From Bacteroides sp. CAG:1060_57_27 (GTDB lineage Bacteria; Bacteroidota; Bacteroidia; Bacteroidales; UBA932): DNA of 64,000 nt. Below the pieces are notes generated by a model. The model saw only the letters and a list, made by a program, of their open reading frames with translations, was not told the DNA's origin and searched no databases. The stretch lies in NCBI GenBank assembly GCA_001915575.1, contig MNQT01000023.1, positions 1 through 64,000 of the forward strand, read 5' to 3'. This document shows positions 7,027 through 14,448 of the stretch, piece by piece. The first letter of the stretch is position 1; every line of letters starts with the position of its first letter. The translations under genes were made by a program, and so were the position numbers.

Positions 7027-7404
7027 ATGAAGAGCATCATCATACTGTTTCTCGCTGCCTTCCTCGCCGCCGAAGGCCCTGTCAGGTTCGACAAGACCGT
7101 GCATGATTTCGGGGAGGTGCGCATGAGCGACGGAGAGCTCAGCTGCAGCTTCACGCTGACCAACGACTCTCCCGACACACTCAGCATATACGCCGTCATC
7201 TCCACCTGCGGCTGCACGAATGTCTCATGGACGAGGGAGCCCATAGCCCCTGGCGCCGAAGGCACCGTCACCGCGACCTACACCAACGACGAAGGGCCCT
7301 ATCCCTTCGACAAGTCGCTCACGGTCTACACTTCGGCACAGAAAAAGCCCATAGTCCTGCATCTGCGGGGCACGGTAGTCAAAGAATCCGGCAGGAGGAA
7401 ATAA
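7027..7404 (+). CDS. DUF1573 domain protein
   Basis: The 125-residue protein has a short N-terminal hydrophobic segment (IIILFLAAFLAA) as export signal. A DUF1573 immunoglobulin-like domain follows, with the hallmark VRFDKTVHDFGEV and STCGCTNVSW (the conserved CGC). The domain is common in exported Bacteroidetes proteins and its function is unknown. I chose ATG 7027; an open frame from 6997 would start upstream of the promoter box. The stop overlaps the parE start by one base (TAATG), so the two genes are coupled. Confidence 0.85.
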   Translation: MKSIIILFLAAFLAAEGPVRFDKTVHDFGEVRMSDGELSCSFTLTNDSPDTLSIYAVISTCGCTNVSWTREPIAPGAEGTVTATYTNDEGPYPFDKSLTVYTSAQKKPIVLHLRGTVVKESGRRK

Positions 7405-9302
7405 TGGCACAGAACAGCTACACCGACGAAAACATAAAGACCCTCGTCGGGCTCAAGCACATACGCAAGCGCCCGGGAATGTACATCGGCCGGCTAGGGG
7501 ACGGACAGAATCCCGGAGACGGCATCTATGTGCTGCTCAAGGAGATAGTCGACAACTCCGTTGACGAGTTCTCGATGGGCTTCGGCAAGGAGATCAGAAT
7601 AGGCATAGAAGGCTGCAAGGTGACGGTCAGGGACTTCGGACGAGGCATCCCGCTCGACTCCGTGGTAAGGGCCGTGAGCATACCCAACACCGGAGGCAAG
7701 TTCGACGGGAAGGCCTTCAAGAAGTCGGTCGGACTCAACGGCGTGGGCACGAAGGCGGTCAACGCCCTGTCGTCGTCGTTCTATGTATGCTCGTACAGGG
7801 ACGGGGAATGCTCTTGGGCGAGTTTCGAGCGCGGAGAGCTCACCGGCAGCGGAAAGGACACGACTTCCGAGAAGAACGGCACCCTGGTAAGCTTCGTGCC
7901 CGACGGACTGATATTCGGCGAGTACGCCTACCAGGACGAGTATGTGGAGTCCATGATGAAGAACTACTCCTACCTGAAGAAGGGCCTCACCCTCAACCTC
8001 AACGGGAAGGGCTTCAAGTCGGAGAACGGACTTCTCGACCTCGTAAGGGACAACCTGAGCGAAGCGCCGCTGTACCCTCCGATACATCTCGAAGGAGAGG
8101 ACATCGAAGTCGTGATAAGCCACGGCAACTCTTACGGAGAGAACATAGCGTCTTTCGTGAACGGGCAGAACACCCGCGACGGAGGCACGCACCTCGCCGC
8201 CTTCAGGGAGGCCGTCGCCAAGACCCTGAAGGAATTCTTCAAGAAGAACTACGAACCCGCCGACTGCCGCCAGGGCATAGTCGGTGCGATAAGCATCCAG
8301 ATACAGGAGCCCAACTTCGAGGGCCAGACCAAGACCAAGCTCGGCTCCAACTACATGTGGGAAAGGCAGGCGCCCGACGCCGCCGGAGTACTGCACACCG
8401 AGGTAGGCCCCACTATCAGGACCTATGTCAACGACTTCATAGCGAAAAACCTCGACAACTACCTGCGCATACACAAGGAGATAGTGCCGGTAATCGAGGA
8501 GAAGATACGCTCTTCCCAGCAGGAGCGCGAGGAGATATCCGGAATACAGAAGAAGACCCGCGAACGCAACAAGCGCACCAACGTCTACAACCGCAAGCTC
8601 CGCGACTGCCGCTACCACTACAACGACAGGATCACGGAAAAGAACCAGGAGAACGTCAAGAACTCGTCGATATTCATCACCGAGGGAGACTCCGCGAGCG
8701 GAACGATCACCAAGGCGCGCAACGCCGACTACCAGGCCGTCTTCTCCCTGCGCGGAAAGCCTATCAACTGCTACAAGGAAAGCCGCAAGAAGGTCGCCGA
8801 GAACGACGAGCTCAACCTGCTGATTTCGGCCCTCGGAGTGGAGGACGACCTGCAGAACCTGCGCTACAACAACATAATAATAGCCACCGATGCCGACGAC
8901 GACGGAATGCACATCAGGATGCTCGTGCTGACCTTCTTCCTGAAGTACTACCCCGACCTCGTGCGCCGCGGGCATGTGCACATACTCCAGACCCCCCTGT
9001 TCAGGGTCAAGGGCAAGGAGGGCAATGTCTACTGCTACAGCATCCAGGAGAAGGACAGGGCCGTCTCAAGGCTCAAAAAGGGAGCCGAGATAACCCGCTT
9101 CAAGGGTCTCGGAGAGATCTCGACGGACGAGTTCGTGGGCTTCATCGGCCCCGACATGAGGCTCGACCTCGTGGAGCTCTCCGACGAGGAGTCCATAGCG
9201 GAACTCATGGAGTTCTACATGGGCGACAACACCCTCGACCGCCAGCTCTTCACCTGCAGGAACCTGCGCAGCGAGGCCGAACTCGAAGACGTAAACATCT
9301 GA
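7404..9302 (+). CDS. parE: DNA topoisomerase IV subunit B
   Basis: This 632-residue type IIA topoisomerase ATPase subunit pairs with ParC to decatenate chromosomes. GHKL ATPase motifs are present: KRPGMYIG, EIVDNSVDEF, DFGRGIP and SVGLNGVGTKAVNALS. The transducer domain follows, then the TOPRIM motif (FITEGDSASG, ATDADDDGMHI) and the C-terminal RFKGLGEIS. The length and the Bacteroidetes-style GLNGVGTKAVNALS favour ParE over GyrB. ATG 7404 overlaps the DUF1573 stop. parC is not in the window, and the next gene starts 5 bases after the stop. Confidence 0.93.
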   Translation: MAQNSYTDENIKTLVGLKHIRKRPGMYIGRLGDGQNPGDGIYVLLKEIVDNSVDEFSMGFGKEIRIGIEGCKVTVRDFGRGIPLDSVVRAVSIPNTGGKFDGKAFKKSVGLNGVGTKAVNALSSSFYVCSYRDGECSWASFERGELTGSGKDTTSEKNGTLVSFVPDGLIFGEYAYQDEYVESMMKNYSYLKKGLTLNLNGKGFKSENGLLDLVRDNLSEAPLYPPIHLEGEDIEVVISHGNSYGENIASFVNGQNTRDGGTHLAAFREAVAKTLKEFFKKNYEPADCRQGIVGAISIQIQEPNFEGQTKTKLGSNYMWERQAPDAAGVLHTEVGPTIRTYVNDFIAKNLDNYLRIHKEIVPVIEEKIRSSQQEREEISGIQKKTRERNKRTNVYNRKLRDCRYHYNDRITEKNQENVKNSSIFITEGDSASGTITKARNADYQAVFSLRGKPINCYKESRKKVAENDELNLLISALGVEDDLQNLRYNNIIIATDADDDGMHIRMLVLTFFLKYYPDLVRRGHVHILQTPLFRVKGKEGNVYCYSIQEKDRAVSRLKKGAEITRFKGLGEISTDEFVGFIGPDMRLDLVELSDEESIAELMEFYMGDNTLDRQLFTCRNLRSEAELEDVNI

Positions 9303-9307
9303 CGACC

Positions 9308-9862
9308 ATGAAACCTGAATTCTACGCCAGGATAATGCGCGCCCTCGGCTGGGTGGCCGACAGCGGAGCCGCACCGGAGCAGAAATGCGTGATACTCGGG
9401 GTGCCGCACACGAGCATCGCCGACTTCCTCGTGGCCTACTTCTATTACAAGAGCCTCGGCCACACCGCACATGTGATGATAAAGAAGGAATTCTTCTTCT
9501 GGCCGCTGGGAGCGCTGCTGCGCAAGTTCGGATGCATCCCCGTCGACAGGACCAACGGAGCGGCGGTCGTGCGCAGCGTCATCACCGAAATGGAGAAATG
9601 CAAGGGAGAGTTCCACCTGTGCATAGCTCCCGAAGGGACGCGCAAGCCCGTGAAGAAATGGAAAATGGGCTATCACTCGATAGCGAGGGCCCTCGACTGC
9701 CCCGTCTACCTGGGCTACTTCAACTGGGGCAACAAGCATGTCAGCATCGGCGAGAGGTTCATCTGCAGCGACAATGCCAGGGCAGACACGGAGCTGATAC
9801 AGAAGAAGTACGAGGCCCTGCACCTCGTCGGGAAGAACCCGGAGAACTATTGCACACATTAA
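9308..9862 (+). CDS. Small 1-acylglycerol-3-phosphate acyltransferase-like protein
   Basis: A 184-residue LPLAT-superfamily protein. The catalytic HX4D motif is PHTSIAD (residues 37-43) and the substrate-binding motif is APEGTRKPVKKWKMG. It lacks an N-terminal membrane anchor and is shorter than canonical PlsC (about 240), so the acceptor could be a lysophospholipid or another amphiphile. It starts 5 bases after parE and is probably in the same transcript. Just after its stop lie a promoter box and a GC-rich hairpin leading into the ribosomal protein operon. Confidence 0.85.
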   Translation: MKPEFYARIMRALGWVADSGAAPEQKCVILGVPHTSIADFLVAYFYYKSLGHTAHVMIKKEFFFWPLGALLRKFGCIPVDRTNGAAVVRSVITEMEKCKGEFHLCIAPEGTRKPVKKWKMGYHSIARALDCPVYLGYFNWGNKHVSIGERFICSDNARADTELIQKKYEALHLVGKNPENYCTH

Positions 9863-9872
9863 ATTTTATAGC

Positions 9873-9880
9873 TATATTTG
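9873..9880 (+). promoter_or_regulatory. Candidate -7 box of the rpsF operon
   Basis: TATATTTG followed by C matches the -7 consensus, 47 bases before the rpsF ATG. The predicted transcript start (about 6-7 bases downstream) falls inside the hairpin at 9882-9901. Confidence 0.6.
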
Positions 9881-9881
9881 C

Positions 9882-9901
9882 AGCCCCCTTGACAGGGGGC
9901 T
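9882..9901 (+). terminator. GC-rich hairpin between the parE unit and rpsF
   Basis: AGCCCCC pairs exactly with GGGGGCT around the loop TTGACA, followed by TTATTATC. It could terminate read-through from parE and the acyltransferase. It could also act as a leader element for bS6/bS18 autoregulation, but only for transcripts started upstream of it. Confidence 0.6.
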
Positions 9902-9927
9902 TTATTATCAATAAAATATCAACAGAA

Positions 9928-10368
9928 ATGATCAAACAGTACGAAACCGTTTTCATTGCAACTCCCGTTTTGTCTGAGACCCAGATGAAGGAAGCGGTTG
10001 CCAAGTACGTCCAGCTCATCGCCGACAACGGCGGCGAGGTGGTGTACCAGGAGGACTGGGGGCTCAAGCAGCTCGCCTACCCCATCCAGCACAAAACCTC
10101 AGGATTCTACTACCTGATTGAGTTCAAGGCCAATCCCGAGTTCATCGCGACTCTCGAGACCCAGTACCACCGCGACGAGCGCATCATCCGCTACATCACC
10201 GTAGCCCTCGACAAGGATGCCGTGGCATACGCCGAGCACCGCCGTCAGAACCGCACCGCAAAGGCAGCCGCCCCCAAGGTGGAGGAGCCCAAGGCAGAGC
10301 CCGCAGCAGCGGACGCCGCACCCGAGGCACCTGCCGCAGACAATGCAGAAGTAACAGTTGAAGCATAA
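9928..10368 (+). CDS. rpsF: 30S ribosomal protein bS6
   Basis: The 146-residue protein has the bS6 fold signature: YETVFIATPVLSE at the start, then WGLKQLAYPIQHKTSGFYYL and DERIIRYITVALDKD. It binds bS18 on the 30S platform. The C-terminal 40 residues are a low-complexity Ala/Glu/Pro tail (KAAAPKVEEPKAEPAAADAA), an extension often seen in Bacteroidetes. It is the first gene of rpsF-rpsR-rplI, with 15 bases to rpsR. Confidence 0.97.
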   Translation: MIKQYETVFIATPVLSETQMKEAVAKYVQLIADNGGEVVYQEDWGLKQLAYPIQHKTSGFYYLIEFKANPEFIATLETQYHRDERIIRYITVALDKDAVAYAEHRRQNRTAKAAAPKVEEPKAEPAAADAAPEAPAADNAEVTVEA

Positions 10369-10383
10369 TCAGGAGGAGCAATC

Positions 10384-10656
10384 ATGGCAAATACGACGAA
10401 CAACGAAATCCGTTATCTGAACCCTCCTACCGTAGAGGTTCGCAAGAAGAAATACTGCCGCTTCAAGAAGGCAGGCATCAAATATGTCGACTACAAGGAT
10501 CCCGAGTTCCTCAAGAAGTTCCTCAACGAACAGGGCAAGATCCTTCCCCGCCGCATCACCGGTACTTCACTGAAGTTCCAGCGCAAGGTGGCCCAGGCTG
10601 TAAAGCGCGCCCGTTCGCTCGCACTTCTTCCCTATGTAACTGACCTCCTTAAATAA
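10384..10656 (+). CDS. rpsR: 30S ribosomal protein bS18
   Basis: A 90-residue protein with the bS18 core: [37 protein letters not shown], and [20 protein letters not shown] near the C-terminus. It is a partner of bS6 in the 30S subunit. It lies between rpsF (15-base gap) and rplI (13-base gap), the standard order. Confidence 0.97.
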   Translation: MANTTNNEIRYLNPPTVEVRKKKYCRFKKAGIKYVDYKDPEFLKKFLNEQGKILPRRITGTSLKFQRKVAQAVKRARSLALLPYVTDLLK

Positions 10657-10669
10657 TAATTGAAGCGTT

Positions 10670-11113
10670 ATGAAAATCATACTCAAGAAAGATATTGCCA
10701 ATCTCGGCGAGGCCGGAGATGTGGTTGAGGTAAAGACCGGGTACGCTCTCAATTATCTCGTTCCCCAGGGTTTCGCCTCTGTAGGCACCCCTTCGGCTCT
10801 CAAGCAGCATGCCGAGACTCTCCGCCAGAGGGCTCACAAGGAAGCGAAGCTCGTTGCCGAAGCACAGGCCCTGGCCGCCAGGATCGAGGCTCTCACGGTA
10901 GCCCTTACCGCCAAGGTGGGCGAAAGCGGAAAGCTTTACGGAGCCGTCACCTCATCCCAGGTTGCAGAGTCTCTCGCAGCCCAGGGCGTAGAGGTAGACA
11001 AGAGGAACGTAACCCTCCCCGAGATCAAGGAACTCGGCGAGTACGAGGGCAAGGTGAAATGCTACAAGGGCGTTTTCGCCACCGTCAAGGTAAGCGTCAG
11101 CGCCGAGGAGTAA
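10670..11113 (+). CDS. rplI: 50S ribosomal protein bL9
   Basis: A 147-residue protein with the bL9 N-terminal RNA-binding domain (MKIILKKDIANLGEAGDVVE, GYALNYLVPQGFA), the connecting alpha-helix and the C-terminal domain (GESGKLYGAVTSSQVAESL). It is last in the rpsF operon and is followed directly by a terminator hairpin. Confidence 0.97.
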   Translation: MKIILKKDIANLGEAGDVVEVKTGYALNYLVPQGFASVGTPSALKQHAETLRQRAHKEAKLVAEAQALAARIEALTVALTAKVGESGKLYGAVTSSQVAESLAAQGVEVDKRNVTLPEIKELGEYEGKVKCYKGVFATVKVSVSAEE

Positions 11114-11139
11114 TCCTTCCCGCAACGCAAGAAGATATG

Positions 11140-11170
11140 GCCGGTTCCCGTCGGGGAGCCGGTCTTTCTT
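11140..11170 (+). terminator. Rho-independent terminator of the rpsF operon
   Basis: GCCGGTTCCC pairs with GGGAGCCGGT (one G-U pair) around a short loop and is followed by the T-rich CTTTCTTTG, 26 bases after the rplI stop. Confidence 0.8.
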
Positions 11171-11203
11171 TGTATATGCAGCTGCCGTCATTATGGCCGG
11201 CAG

Positions 11204-12085
11204 CTATTTCCCGCAGCTTTCAAGGATTGACTGCTCGTAAGTCTTGCTTACGGGCACCGGAGGGATGTCGGCTATATCGAGCAGCAGGCTGTATCCTCCT
11301 CCGACGCCCCTGGACAGGGCGCGCACCTTGTCGATATTGACTATATACTTGCGGTGGCAGCGCATCAGGCTGCTGCCCTTGAAGCTCTCCTCGACCGTCT
11401 TCATCCTGCAGCGCAGGAAATAGCTCCGGAGCATGGAGGAACTGTCGGTATACCAGACCTTGATATAGTTGTCGTCCGACTCTATGAAATACAGGTTCGA
11501 CAGGCTCACCGACAGGCTCATCGTACCCTTGTTGTCGAAGACGGTTATCTTCTTGGCGTCGCCTGATGTCTCCGGCTCGTCGGACACGGTGTCGGAATAG
11601 TTCATCAGCCGTATCGTATTGTTCTTGTCAATTATCGCAAAGTACATACCCGCAATCACATACGGCACTACGAGAGAAGTGAAGCAATAGAGCAGGGCGT
11701 TGAAGAATATGGACACGAAAGAATCGTCCTGCAGCCTTATGACCCCACTTGCGTTGCCCCTGATCGAGAACAGGGCGTAGAGCAGGCAGATTGCCACGAC
11801 CTCGGCGAAGTTCCAGAGCACATACTGGAGGTAGTTCATCCTTATCTTGTTGCGGCTCAGGTACATGAGCCTCTTGCTGAAGATAATCACGAGCAGGCCT
11901 ATCGCAAAGAAGGCCACCGTATAGCCGAAAGCCCTTCCGGTAGCGAGCTCGAACCACGCGTTATGCGAGAAGGGGATGCTGAACAGCATGAACACCAGCG
12001 AAAAGAACGCGGTGAACATCACCGTCGCCGTAAGCTGGTATTCCTCGCGCAGGTACTGCGGTATTTCCTTGAACAGGCCGGACAT
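11204..12085 (-). CDS. Membrane-bound LytTR-domain transcriptional regulator
   Basis: The 293-residue protein has an N-terminal half with four to five membrane segments (for example TVMFTAFFSLVFMLFSIPF, YTVAFFAIGLLVIIFS, FFNALLYCFTSLVVPYVIAG). A C-terminal LytTR DNA-binding domain follows from about residue 195, with motifs LYFIESDDNYIKVWY, LRCRMKTVEESF and RCHRKYIVNIDKVRALSR. There is no receiver domain, so it is a one-component regulator anchored in the membrane. I chose ATG 12085 over the upstream open frame because a -7 box lies 10 bases before it. It is divergent from fabK, which makes the fabK-fabF unit a possible target. Confidence 0.88.
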   Translation of the reverse strand: MSGLFKEIPQYLREEYQLTATVMFTAFFSLVFMLFSIPFSHNAWFELATGRAFGYTVAFFAIGLLVIIFSKRLMYLSRNKIRMNYLQYVLWNFAEVVAICLLYALFSIRGNASGVIRLQDDSFVSIFFNALLYCFTSLVVPYVIAGMYFAIIDKNNTIRLMNYSDTVSDEPETSGDAKKITVFDNKGTMSLSVSLSNLYFIESDDNYIKVWYTDSSSMLRSYFLRCRMKTVEESFKGSSLMRCHRKYIVNIDKVRALSRGVGGGYSLLLDIADIPPVPVSKTYEQSILESCGK

Positions 12086-12094
12086 ATTCAGGTT

Positions 12095-12102
12095 CAAAAT
12101 TA
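12095..12102 (-). promoter_or_regulatory. -7 box of the LytTR gene
   Basis: The minus strand reads TAATTTTG, 9 bases before the ATG at 12085, so the leader would be extremely short. Confidence 0.5.
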
Positions 12103-12151
12103 CCTCAAAATTTGCTATCTGCAAATTTTTTGAGAATTTCAATTAATAAGG

Positions 12152-12159
12152 TAATTTTG
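12152..12159 (+). promoter_or_regulatory. -7 box of fabK
   Basis: TAATTTTG followed by CGCAC matches the consensus, 21 bases before the fabK ATG at 12181. It lies in the divergent gap with the LytTR gene. Confidence 0.6.
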
Positions 12160-12180
12160 CGCACTAAACAAGAAGCGAAG

Positions 12181-13131
12181 ATGATCAAGAGTAAGATTTG
12201 TGAAATGCTCGGCATACGCTATCCCCTGTTCCAGGGAGGAATGGCGTGGATAGCCGACGCGCGTCTCGCCGCGGCCGTATCGGAGGCAGGAGGACTGGGA
12301 CTCGTCTCGTCCATAAACTTCGGCGCGCAGGCCGTCAGGGAAGAGATACGCAAATGCCGCGAACTGACAGACAAGCCTTTCGGAGTCAACATAATGCTCC
12401 AGGCGCCCGACGCCGCGGAAATCGCATCCATGGTAATAGAGGAAGGAGTGAAGATACTGACGACGGGAGCAGGCTCTCCGGCGGCATTCATGCCCGCGTG
12501 GAAGGCGGCAGGAATCAAGGTCATCCCCGTAGTCGCATCTGTCGCATACGCGATCAAGATGCAGGAGTGCGGAGCCGACGCGGTGATCGCCGAAGGGGCG
12601 GAGTCCGGCGGACACATAGGCAACAACCATACAATGGCGCTCGTGCCACAGATAGCGGACGCCCTCGATATTCCGGTAATGGCCGCGGGAGGGATCTTCG
12701 ACGGACGCGGAGCGGCGGCGGCATTCATGCTCGGAGCCTGCGGAGTCCAGGTCGGCACGCGCTTCCTTATGGCTGACGAATGCCATATTCACGACAACTA
12801 TAAGGAAAAGCTGATAAAGGCCTCGGATGTCTCGACCATGGTGACAGGCAAGTCAATGGGCGATGCCGTACGCTGCCTCAAGACTCCTTTCTCCAAGAAG
12901 TTCTTCCAGATGGAATACGACCCCTCGGTGCCCAGGGAAGAGGTGCTCAGGTTCGGCGCGGGCTCGCTGCGCAAGGCCGTATTCGACGGAGACAACGCCG
13001 GAGGAAGCTTCCTTGCGGGAGAGGTCGCAGGAATGATCAAAAGACGCGAGAGCGCGGCGGCGATAGTCGAGGACATAATGGGCAGTGCCGAGGAACTGCT
13101 CCGGGAGGCTCCGGAGCTTGTCAGGCCTTAA
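12181..13131 (+). CDS. fabK: FMN-dependent enoyl-ACP reductase II (or nitronate monooxygenase)
   Basis: This is a 316-residue flavin TIM-barrel. Motifs are YPLFQGGMAWIAD, SEAGGLGLVSS, PFGVNIM, the catalytic-loop AEGAESGGHIG, and MAAGGIFDGRG with QVGTRF for phosphate binding. FabK reduces trans-2-enoyl-ACP with NAD(P)H in fatty acid elongation. The paralogous nitronate monooxygenases share the fold, but the adjacent fabF-type gene 12 bases downstream argues for the lipid role. It has its own promoter opposite the LytTR regulator. Confidence 0.85.
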   Translation: MIKSKICEMLGIRYPLFQGGMAWIADARLAAAVSEAGGLGLVSSINFGAQAVREEIRKCRELTDKPFGVNIMLQAPDAAEIASMVIEEGVKILTTGAGSPAAFMPAWKAAGIKVIPVVASVAYAIKMQECGADAVIAEGAESGGHIGNNHTMALVPQIADALDIPVMAAGGIFDGRGAAAAFMLGACGVQVGTRFLMADECHIHDNYKEKLIKASDVSTMVTGKSMGDAVRCLKTPFSKKFFQMEYDPSVPREEVLRFGAGSLRKAVFDGDNAGGSFLAGEVAGMIKRRESAAAIVEDIMGSAEELLREAPELVRP

Positions 13132-13143
13132 AACACACAGACA

Positions 13144-14406
13144 ATGGAACATAGAGTAGCGGTCACGGGCATGGGCGTCATTTCGCCCGTAGGAAACGAC
13201 GTGAAGACTTTCTGGGATTCGCTCGTCAAGGGAGTGAACGGAATCGGCCTCATCACCGACTTCCCAACAGAAGGCCTGCCCGTCAGGATAGCAGGAATGG
13301 TCAAGGACTTCGACGGTGAGAAGGCCGGCCTCGACAAGGGGTTCGTGCGCAAGCAGGACAGGTTCGTCCAGTACGGCATGGCCGCCGCGATACAGGCGGT
13401 GGAGGACTCGGGACTGCACACCGGCGGCGACGGTGCCAACATCGATCCTTTCAGGCTCGGAGTGTATGTAGGCTCCGGTATCGGCGGCTTCGAGACACAG
13501 TACCGCGAGACGGCCAAGATGATAGAGGAGCCCACCGGACGCTGGGTCTCTCCGCTCATGGTTCCGACGATAATCTCGAACATGGCGGCAGGGCAGATAG
13601 CCATACGCTTCCGCGCCAACGGCCCCTGCCTTGATGTAGTCACCGCCTGCGCCACGTCCACCAACACGCTCGGAGAGGCTTTCCGCGCGATACGCCACGG
13701 CTATGCCGACGCCATAATAGCCGGAGGTTGCGAACACATGACCACCCCGCTCGGAATTGCGGGCTTCGCCAACGCCAAGGCGCTCACCCGCGCCGAAGAC
13801 CCCGCCTATGCGTCGCTCCCGTTCAGTGCCGACAGAGGCGGTTTCGTCATGGGAGACGGTGCGGCCGTGCTGGTACTCGAAGAACTCGGGCACGCACTGG
13901 AGCGCGGTGCGAGGATATATGCCGAAATGGTGGGATACGGCAACACCTGCGACGGCTACCACGCCACCGCACCGAGGCCCGACGGCCTGACGCAGTCGAG
14001 ATGTATCGAAGACGCTCTGCGCGAAGCAGGATATGACGAGTCCCGGGACACTCTCTACATCAACGCGCACGGAACGGGAACCAGGCTCAACGACAGCGCC
14101 GAGACCAGGGCCTGCAAGCTGGCTCTCGGCGAGGCCGCATACAGGGCGCATCTGAGTTCGATCAAGTCGATGACGGGACACATGTTCGGTGCGGCCGGGG
14201 CGGCAGAGGCAATAGCGACGATAAAGACCCTGGAAGAGGGCATCGTCACGCCGACAATAAACCTGACGGCTCCGGATCCGGAGTGCGACCTCGACTACAC
14301 CCCCTGCGAGGCGGTCAGCTGCGACATCACCCTGGGAATCTCGAATTCGTTCGGATTCGGAGGGCACAACGCCTGCGTCGCATTCCGCAGGTTCGCCGGA
14401 AGATAG
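13144..14406 (+). CDS. fabF: Beta-ketoacyl-ACP synthase II
   Basis: A 420-residue condensing enzyme with the complete Cys-His-His triad: C169 (VVTACATSTN), H309 (INAHGTGT) and H346 (SMTGHMFGAAG). The C-terminal motif SNSFGFGGHNACVAF is present. It elongates acyl-ACP with malonyl-ACP. It is co-transcribed with fabK (12-base gap) and is convergent with a second ketosynthase/acyl-ligase pair 43 bases downstream. Confidence 0.93.
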   Translation: MEHRVAVTGMGVISPVGNDVKTFWDSLVKGVNGIGLITDFPTEGLPVRIAGMVKDFDGEKAGLDKGFVRKQDRFVQYGMAAAIQAVEDSGLHTGGDGANIDPFRLGVYVGSGIGGFETQYRETAKMIEEPTGRWVSPLMVPTIISNMAAGQIAIRFRANGPCLDVVTACATSTNTLGEAFRAIRHGYADAIIAGGCEHMTTPLGIAGFANAKALTRAEDPAYASLPFSADRGGFVMGDGAAVLVLEELGHALERGARIYAEMVGYGNTCDGYHATAPRPDGLTQSRCIEDALREAGYDESRDTLYINAHGTGTRLNDSAETRACKLALGEAAYRAHLSSIKSMTGHMFGAAGAAEAIATIKTLEEGIVTPTINLTAPDPECDLDYTPCEAVSCDITLGISNSFGFGGHNACVAFRRFAGR

Positions 14407-14448
14407 GAATACAGGATATATCCGCCGGAGGCGGGGCCGCGGCCTGCA

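Noticed and set aside
7787..9862. Long alternative frame over parE ending in the acyltransferase
   Set aside because: It reads Arg/Gln/Pro-rich nonsense over parE. Only its last 184 codons (from 9308) are the real acyltransferase.
12181..13131. Calling this gene a nitronate monooxygenase
   Set aside because: The fold is shared, but the fabF-type partner 12 bases downstream makes enoyl-ACP reductase more likely. The alternative is kept open in the entry.
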